Shown: positions 56,541-64,000 of the stretch, one piece after another
How positions within the stretch are numbered: the first letter of the stretch is position 1
Layout of the letters: each line of letters starts with the position of its first letter
NCBI GenBank assembly: GCA_016946835.1
Contig: JACVTC010000064.1
Span: 366,001 to 430,000 of the forward strand
Length of the DNA: 64,000 nt
Source: Neocallimastix lanati (nom. inval.)
Lineage: Eukaryota > Neocallimastigomycota > Neocallimastigomycetes > Neocallimastigales > Neocallimastigaceae
Reading direction: 5' to 3'
Made by a program: the position numbers and the translations under genes
Notes under the pieces: generated by a model
The model's input: only the letters and a program-made list of their open reading frames with translations
Told to the model about the DNA's origin: nothing
The model's database searches: none

Positions 56541-59500
56541 TTAATTATAAATATTATAATTTTTAGGTTTAAAAATATAATTATCCACATTTTAATAAAA
56601 GATAATATATAAAGTTAAATTATTTAATAGTTTAATAATTTTTAATTAATTATTAATTACTTTTCATAAAGTCATGACATAATGTTAAAATTCAGTTCTT
56701 CAACTATAATCATTAAAAAAAAAATGGAATAAGAATTTAATGTTATTATAATTTTAAGAAAAAAATTTCTATATATAAATTATATGTTACATTATGATAA
56801 TTAATTATTTATATATGCTTTTTTTTTTTTTTTTTTTTTACAAATTAAGTAATAAAATATATGGATTATCCATATAAATAAAAAATATTATTTTATGTTT
56901 TATATTTACTTCAAAAGTAAATATAATATAGATATAATAGTATTAATAATAAAATCAGTAATAATATAATTTATATACTACAAAAAAAAAAGAAAAACAA
57001 TTTTGATTTATTTTATATAGTTTTTGATTTAATAATATTAATATTATAATAAATAATAAATAATAATATATAAATGAAAAATAAAAATAGAAAATTATTT
57101 CTATTAATTTAAAAACATTAAATATATAAATAATTAATAAACAGACTATAATATCTTTTATAATTATTTATCATAGGCAATTTATTAATGATTGTTATTT
57201 GGCTTCACTAAAAAAAAATATTTTTTTTTATTGAAAATAGATATGAAATTATTAGTATTTAATTATCGTATACTTTTTTTTTTTTCAATAATCAATGATT
57301 TTGCTCTATATACTATAGATAATTATAATATTTTATGATATGTTAGGTGTAATATTTTCTTTTGGTGTAATTAAACTTTAATAATTAAAAATGATAATGA
57401 CATAATAATAGTTTATTTATTTTATTTTTTATTTTATTATTCATTATTATTATTTATTTTTTATTTTATTATTCATTATTATTATTTATTTTTTATTTTA
57501 TTATTCATTATTATTATTATTATTGTTATTATTTATTATTATTTATTATTATTTATTATTATTTATTATTATTTATTATTATTTATTATTAAAAATTTAA
57601 AAAACTTTATCATATTTATTTTTTTAATTATGGAAGTGAATTTCTTTATCAGTTTTTTTTTTTTTTTTTTTTTTTAATATTAGTTATTAATTATTATCTT
57701 TATTGTCATAAATAGAAATGTTATAAATAAATAATATATATATTATTATTTAAATTTTATTATTTTTTATTCTTTATTTTTTTATTATTATTACTATTTT
57801 TTTTTTCATTTCTTGATAACTATCATTTTTAAATGAATTGTAAAAACTATTTAAAAAAATGAGATCATTCGAATAAACTAGTTAAATATAATAATATATA
57901 TTTTTATTGTTACTAATAAAGATCACACTTTAATATTTATATATATATTTTTTTTTCTTCATCAGTAACTATGGAACAACTATTTTTATATCAATTATTT
58001 TTATTCTTTTTATGGATACTTCTTTATTTATGATGGATTATAATATAAATATTTATTTTTATTTTAAACATGAATAAGGATAAATAATATTGATAAAGAT
58101 ACATAATAGTAAAAAATGATTTTTGATAATTAAAATAAAATTTATTTTATTATTAAAATGATATTAATTTTTATATTTTCAGTTATCAATATTTTTTTTA
58201 TTTATTTCATTTTTCTTATTAATTATATTTTAAAGGTTAAACTTTTAAACTTTAAATTTAAATAGATTACTTTAATAATTATTAATTATTAATACTTTTG
58301 TTTTTTTTTTTAATATTTAATTATTTCCTTTTATTTTTTTTATTTTTTTTATTTTTTTTATTTTTATGTTTTTAATAATTAACATAAAAAGTTAAAATAT
58401 TTTAATTTATTACTTCATAAAATATTGCACCTATTGGAATGTATGAATATAAAATAGGTGTTATCTTTTTTTTTTTTTTTTTTTTTAACAATAAAATCGT
58501 TATCAATAAAAATAAAATAAAATAAAAAAATAAATAAATAAAAAAAATAAATAAATAAAAATAAAGAGTATTTAATAAAATTTAATAATTTAATATATCT
58601 ATAGCAACTAATCAATTATAAATAATAATGAAGGACATAACCAATTAATAATTATTTAATAATGTAAATAATAAAAGTAATCAAAAATATGGAATAAATA
58701 TTTAATAATATTAAATTGTGAATAATACATATTTCACATGCCTTTAATTATTCCTCTTTTTTTTTTTTTTTTTTTAGCATATTAAAAAGATAAATATTAA
58801 TAACTTAACCTTTGATAAATTTAATAAAATTTAATCTATTTTTATACAATCCAATTTTAGATAAAAAATTAAAATTTAATTTTTTTTAAAAAAAAAATAA
58901 AGATTATATTCAAGATTAAAGTACATATAATACAATATAATACAATATATTTGATATTATTACACAATATATTTAACTTTATGATTATATTCAAGATTAA
59001 AATGCATATAATATAATGTAATACAATATACTTGAGTATTATTACACAATATATTAAACTTTAATCATTCTTTTTAGTTTAATATCCTATCTATAAAATA
59101 TTTATGGTTCTTTTGGTATTATATATAAATATAAATGTATATATTCATATAATATATTATATTACACTTTAATATATCATACACATTTATCATTCTAAAT
59201 GATCAATATTACCAAATAATGAAATTGAATTTTGTTTTATTTTATTTAATATTTTTTATTTTATTCTGTTTTATAATAATATTAATTATTATTATATATA
59301 ATTATTATTAATATTATTATGACATATAATTATTATTATTTAATTATCTTCAATAGTATTAAGATATTTGTGGAATATTAAATATATAAAAGTGTCACTT
59401 ACGTATATATAATTATAATAATTACAATCGTATTCCAAAAAAAAATTAAACCTTTTAATGATTATAGGGAAAATATTTTTTGAAGAAAAATGATACAATA

Positions 59501-59918
59501 ATCAAATTATTTATATAAAGATAAATTATTATAAATTATATAAACATTTTTTTTAGCAATTAATATAATACATAATTTACATAAAAATTTTTTATATATA
59601 GATAAATATACATTATTATCATTTTTATTTTTTTTTCATTACTTTAAAGTTTTATAATTTTTATATATTTCTCTTATATTAAAAACATTTTTCATGGCAT
59701 AATTAAAATTGATCATAGAAATAATTTGGTATCTTTTATTTTTATTTTTATTTTTATTTACTTTAACTCTTTTATAAAACTGATTATATTTATCATTAAT
59801 TAACTTTATAATTATCAATGAGATGTTGCTTAGTAAATAAATATGTGAATGAATGCTATCTCACTTGATTAAAAGTCTAATGAAAGATGTCGATGTCAAT
59901 ATATTGTATTAATCTATT

Positions 59919-59966
<48 letters not shown>

Positions 59967-60941
59967 GATTTTGTTGTTTTTAATTTAATAGTTTGACTTT
60001 ATTTTTAATTTTAATCTTTTTTTTATTTTATTATTATTATTATTATTTTTTAAAAAGATAAAATTAATTAGAGTGATATATTATAATGTACTATATTATA
60101 TATTATATTATAGTTTCTCTTTATTTTATTATATGCTTATATTATTCAAATTCTATCTTTGGTTTATTATTATTATTATTATTATTATTATTGTTATTTT
60201 TCATATATATTTTTTATATCATTTTTATTCCTTTTTTAATTTTTCTTTTTTATATATATTTTATTTTATTTTATTTATTTTTTTTTAATTATAAAATTTT
60301 TTAAACATAAATTAGAAACAAAATTAATCATATATTGCAATATATAAAGTATATATATTAATTCTATTTATAATAAAAAATAATATATTGTTTATTATAA
60401 TACAATATATTTTAATTTTATTTTTTTTATCTTTTTTTTTTTTTCTTCTGGTTTTTATCATTTTTAACATTTAAATGTATCATTTATATTATTTATGTAA
60501 ATTGATATTTATTATTTATTATTTAAATGAGGGGAAAAACAAATAATCACAAAATACTTAATATACACTTTGATTTATTAATATGTTATCTATAATGTTT
60601 AATATATATTAATAAATTTTTATAGAAAATAAAAAAAATTAATAAAAAATAAAGAATTATATTAATAAAAAAAACTATATATATACCCTTAAATTTTCTT
60701 TTTTTTTTTCATCTTCTTTTTTTTATTATTTATTCATTCAATAATTTATTTGTATATAAATCAAATAAAAATAATTTATTTATTCTAATTATAAAAGGTA
60801 TAATATAATATTTAACAAATCAAAAAATATATATATTCATTATAAAAATAATCATTTTAAAAATAAATATTATAGTAAAAAAAAAACTTCATATTATTAC
60901 AATAATATATATATTATTTATAATTCTTCATATTTTATTAT

Positions 60942-60978
<37 letters not shown>

Positions 60979-61172
60979 ATACTAATTAATTCTTTTTATA
61001 TTTATCTTATTTATCTTTTTATTATAAATATATTATATCTATATTAATTCCATTAGCGCTAATATATTTATAAAATAAACACTAAAAAGTTATTAATAAT
61101 TAAAAAACTTTTATTGTAATTTTTATTTTTTATTTTTTTTTTTTTTGAAGAGATAATAATATATATATCAAA
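54760..61172. other. AT-rich spacer upstream of asnA
   Basis: Includes TAGTATT-type arrays (54840-54960), Asn/Lys/Ile-coding strings at 55320-55500 that read weakly as protein (ITDYKDHYSNTNKSNEKLII) but have no support, a short imperfect tandem repeat (AAAGCATATCTTA, 55660-55770), AAT arrays (56475-56540), TTATTATTTA arrays (57420-57590) and an 81-bp duplication at 58902-59065. No RNA gene or intact ORF. The asnA promoter should lie in the last few hundred bases. Confidence 0.6.
58902..59065. repeat. 81-bp tandem duplication
   Basis: GATTATATTCAAGATTAAA starts both units (58902 and 58983), and both end with TTATTACACAATATATT. Several substitutions separate them, so it is older than the 45.3-kb duplication. 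Confidence 0.8.
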
Positions 61173-62207
61173 ATGCTTATTATTCCTGAAAACTACAAGC
61201 CAACTATTGTTCCAGAAATGTCTGAAGATGCCCTTAAGCTTATTAAGGATAAATTTGAAGACGATTTCTCTTCTGCTCTTCGTTTACGTAGAGTAACTGC
61301 ACCACTTTTCGTTTCTGCTGATACTGGTATTAACGATAACTTAAATGGTATTGAACGTCCAGTTTCCTTTGGTATTAAGAGTATGAATGAAAAGAAGTGT
61401 GAAATTGTCCATTCTTTAGCCAAATGGAAGAGAATGAAGTTAGGTGCTTACAACATTATGCCAGGTTATGGTTTATACACTGATATGAATGCTCTTCGTC
61501 CAGATGAAGAAGATTTAGATAACCTTCACTCAATCTATGTCGATCAATGGGATTGGGAACGTACTATTAGAGCTGGTGATCGTAACTTAAAATACTTAAA
61601 GAAAACTGTTAAGACTATTTACTCTGTTTTAAAGGATATGGAAGAATTTGTATACAAACGTTTCCCACACATTACTCCAACTCTTCCAGATTCTATTACT
61701 TTCATTCAATCTGAAGATTTATTAAAGGAATATCCAGATTTAACTCCATTCGAAAGAGAAAACAAGGTTGTTGAAAAGTATGGTGCTGTTTTCATTATTG
61801 GTATTGGTGGTAAGTTAAGTAACGGTGTAAAGCATGATGGTCGTGCTCCAGATTATGATGATTGGAGTACCCCAACTGAAGATGGTTATTATGGTTTAAA
61901 CGGTGATATTATCTTCTGGAACCCAGTTCTTAACCGTTCCTTTGAAATTTCGTCTATGGGTATTCGTGTTGACAAAGAAGCTTTACTTCGTCAACTTAAG
62001 GAAACTGATACTATGGACAGAGCTGAATTAACATTCCATAAGGCTGTACTTGAAGATAAGATTCCACTTTCAATTGGTGGGGGTATTGGTCAATCACGTC
62101 TTTGTATGTTCTTACTTCGTATGGCTCATATTGGTGAATCTCAATCCTCTATATGGCCAGAAGATATGGTACAAAAGTGTGCTGAAAATGGTATCACCTT
62201 AAAGTAA
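61173..62207 (+). CDS. asnA: Aspartate-ammonia ligase (bacterial-type asparagine synthetase A)
   Basis: A single uninterrupted 344-codon frame with its ATG in an A-rich context (TCAAAATG), no introns. The enzyme makes asparagine from aspartate, ammonia and ATP, releasing AMP and pyrophosphate. It has the class II aminoacyl-tRNA synthetase-like fold. Conserved blocks appear in the expected order: VHSLAKWKRMKL, GLYTDMNALRPDE, SIYVDQWDWER, GAVFIIGIGGKLS, RAPDYDDWSTP, GLNGDIIFWNP, FEISSMGIRVD and IGGGIGQSRLCM. Escherichia coli AsnA has 330 residues, so the length is normal. AsnA is typical of bacteria and rare in fungi, which normally use the glutamine-dependent AsnB type. No introns and strong bacterial similarity argue for horizontal transfer. 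The codon style (GGT, CGT, AAG) matches the intact neighbours, so it is adapted and probably well expressed. Confidence 0.95.
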   Translation: MLIIPENYKPTIVPEMSEDALKLIKDKFEDDFSSALRLRRVTAPLFVSADTGINDNLNGIERPVSFGIKSMNEKKCEIVHSLAKWKRMKLGAYNIMPGYGLYTDMNALRPDEEDLDNLHSIYVDQWDWERTIRAGDRNLKYLKKTVKTIYSVLKDMEEFVYKRFPHITPTLPDSITFIQSEDLLKEYPDLTPFERENKVVEKYGAVFIIGIGGKLSNGVKHDGRAPDYDDWSTPTEDGYYGLNGDIIFWNPVLNRSFEISSMGIRVDKEALLRQLKETDTMDRAELTFHKAVLEDKIPLSIGGGIGQSRLCMFLLRMAHIGESQSSIWPEDMVQKCAENGITLK

Positions 62208-63119
62208 ACTTATTATTTTTTTTATTTTTTTTTAAATTAAATAATCTATTTTACGTAAGGAGAAAAAGAATAAAAAAATTTATTCTTTTTTTTTTTTTTT
62301 TAAAAAAAAAAATTAATTTCAAAGGAAATTATTTTATTATTAAAAAAATAACAACAATTATAATAACAAGAAAAAAAAATAAGAAATAAGAAATAGATAA
62401 AAAAAAATTATTTAAAATTATATATTTAATTAGAAAGTATATATAATATGAATTTTGTTTTACTTCTTTCAATAATTTTATGTTGCCATGAAAAATTTAT
62501 ATCATTTTTTTTATTAATATTAAATTAGAATAATTAAACATTTTTAATAAAATTATTTTTTTTAGAGCAAATAATTGTTTATAAAAAGAAAAAAAAAATA
62601 ATAATTTTTCATTTTTTTTTTTTTAAAAATGAAAAAAAAATATAAAATAAAGCAATAAATGAAGTTCATTATTGTAATAATATTTTTTTTTTTTTTGTAA
62701 TATAAAAACTTTAATAAAATAAAATAAATAACATATATATATATAAATTGTGTGTAATTAAATTTTTGGTGTTTTTGATAAAACATATATGTCAATGGTT
62801 TTAGGCCTTCTAAAACTTTTAATTTGAAATAATAAAAATACTTTCAACAAAATATTAATATTATTAATATTATTAATATTATTAATATTTATTAATATAT
62901 ATTATTATATATATATGTTATTAATATTATTATTTTATTTATATTTGTATATATATTTATTATTATATATTCTTATCTTCAAAAATAATCTGGGTTATCA
63001 ACATAGATTTTTTAACTATCATGATAACTCAATTAATTATTATTATGTAAATTTTAATCTTATAAGAAGACTTTGGTTTCTCATGTTTATTTACCTTCTT
63101 CTTATTATTGGGAATTGAT
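62208..63119. other. AT-rich spacer downstream of asnA
   Basis: A/T homopolymers and ATT repeats. A patch at 62985-63119 (GGTTATCAACATAGATTTTT..) is more complex and probably belongs to the LINE fragment that follows. Confidence 0.6.
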
Positions 63120-63185
63120 AAAAGATTTATAAGACCTGAACAATATAGATTTCGTTACAGAGACGAATGTATAAATTTTTGTAGG
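63120..63185 (+). pseudogene. Short LINE reverse transcriptase fragment
   Basis: The frame KRFIRPEQYRFRYRDECINF matches NFIRPEQFGFRTKEECVSLF in the 27.7-kb LINE. Only about 20 codons remain. Confidence 0.6.
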
Positions 63186-63410
63186 TGAGGTTCATTACAT
63201 ATGAACTTTTTTCTGTATTTATTTATACACTTTATTTTTGATATTACTTTTTTATTTCACGTTACTATTTTAAATATTATTATGTTCTAATTGGACAAAC
63301 AATATTTATTTATTTTATTAATTCTGTGTTTTTTTTTTTTTTTTTTTTTTAATTAATTAATGATTAAATAAATAAAAATTAAAGTTCGCAATAACTGCGG
63401 CAATAAAAAA
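63186..63410. repeat. Partial copy of the 12.35-12.6 kb repeat
   Basis: Begins GTGAGGTTCATTACATATGA and continues with ATACACTTTATTTTTGATATT, TTCTAATTGGACAAACAATA and AAAGTTCGCAATAACTGCGG. Each has a close match in order at 12349-12600. Because it directly follows a LINE fragment here, it may be the 3' part of a LINE subfamily. Confidence 0.65.
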
Positions 63411-64000
63411 AAAAAATTAAGAATTATATCTCAATGATATGGACTATTTTTCCAGGTCCATGGAAGGTTAATTAAAAAGGAATAGCCTATTTCATGTGCA
63501 TCTAATTACAGTTTTCTGTAATTCTGGTAATAATCGATGGTTATCCTTTCTAAAGTGGCTCCTTGTACGAAGAGAGAAAATTGAAATACTGAAGAACTGT
63601 AGAAAGTGAACCTGATGTTTTATATTGTTTTTAAACTGGATATGTAGTATCATTGGAGTTGTTATAATTAATAATATCATGTAGTTTCTGCATATTATCA
63701 TTGTAATGAATCTATTGTAATTTTTACTTTAGCATTATATTTTAAGTATGTATTTTTCTATTGTATTATTTAAACTCATGTAGCTATATTGTAAAATAGA
63801 AATGAGGAGGATTAATTCACTCTAAAGCTTGTGCTTAAGACTTTATTTAATGGAAGGGAATCTTTTTATAGTCTTTCACTACTAACATTTTACTTATTTT
63901 AGATTATATATGATTATCTTATTGAAAAATTATGACATACACCGTGCTTTTTTAATTGATTAGAAAATTAAAAACTCAAAGATATAAAAAAAAAAAAAAA
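63411..64000. other. Moderately complex sequence, probably repeat-derived
   Basis: Not simple repeat. The minus strand around 63530-63690 reads in one frame as NMQKLHDIINYNNSNDTTYP, stop, KQYKTSGSLSTVLQYFNF, which looks like decayed protein but matches nothing I know. Another frame is open for 69 codons (63701-63492) without recognisable content. The window ends in an A-run. Confidence 0.4.

Noticed and set aside
61193-61423. 76-codon minus-strand ORF within asnA
   Set aside because: It is an antisense shadow of a strongly conserved coding region.

Overview
This window looks like nuclear DNA of an anaerobic gut fungus (Neocallimastigomycota, such as Piromyces, Neocallimastix or Anaeromyces); the genus is an inference. 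The reasons are the extreme AT richness with very long A and T runs, short GT..AG introns in richer coding islands, a bacterial-type asparagine synthetase (AsnA), and relics of ankyrin-repeat and beta-helix-receptor-like genes. No tRNA, rRNA, CRISPR array or bacterial operon is visible.

Five protein genes look intact, and all five reading frames close exactly when introns are removed. On the minus strand: a 123-residue CBM48/AMPK-type glycogen-binding-domain protein (4070-4600, 2 exons) and a membrane-anchored Shewanella-like metallophosphatase (46077-49462, 4 exons). On the plus strand: a seven-transmembrane protein fused to an RGS domain (23607-27153, 15 exons), a Nab2/ZC3H14-like protein with five CCCH fingers (35198-37197, 5 exons) and intronless asnA (61173-62207). 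A possible 33-codon gene lies at 41616-41717 (-).

The rest is low-complexity AT sequence with older mobile elements and broken genes. A frameshifted non-LTR retrotransposon (27713-30102) is followed by a second, more decayed LINE (30470-31860) and a Ty1/copia polymerase relic (32003-33260). Two related copia-like elements with terminal direct repeats lie at 10565-12183 and 52480-54496. A repeat family of unknown class occurs at 185-800, 40120-40640 and, as its tail only, 54497-54735 (inverted). A 0.9-kb tandem duplication is at 12396-13995, with a partial relative near the right edge. Gene relics include ankyrin repeats, a beta-helix surface protein and a weak UDP-sugar pyrophosphorylase match. 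Several long inverted repeats, one a 21-bp perfect GC-containing hairpin, stand out from the background.

The genes do not form a pathway. They cover carbohydrate binding, G-protein signalling, poly(A)-RNA binding, dephosphorylation and asparagine synthesis, separated by kilobases of AT-rich spacer. The most notable points are the bacterial AsnA, the phosphatase with a Ser/Thr-rich stalk and a tetranucleotide array against a splice donor, the receptor-RGS fusion, splice acceptors placed directly after A-runs, and the uncharacterised repeat families and hairpins.
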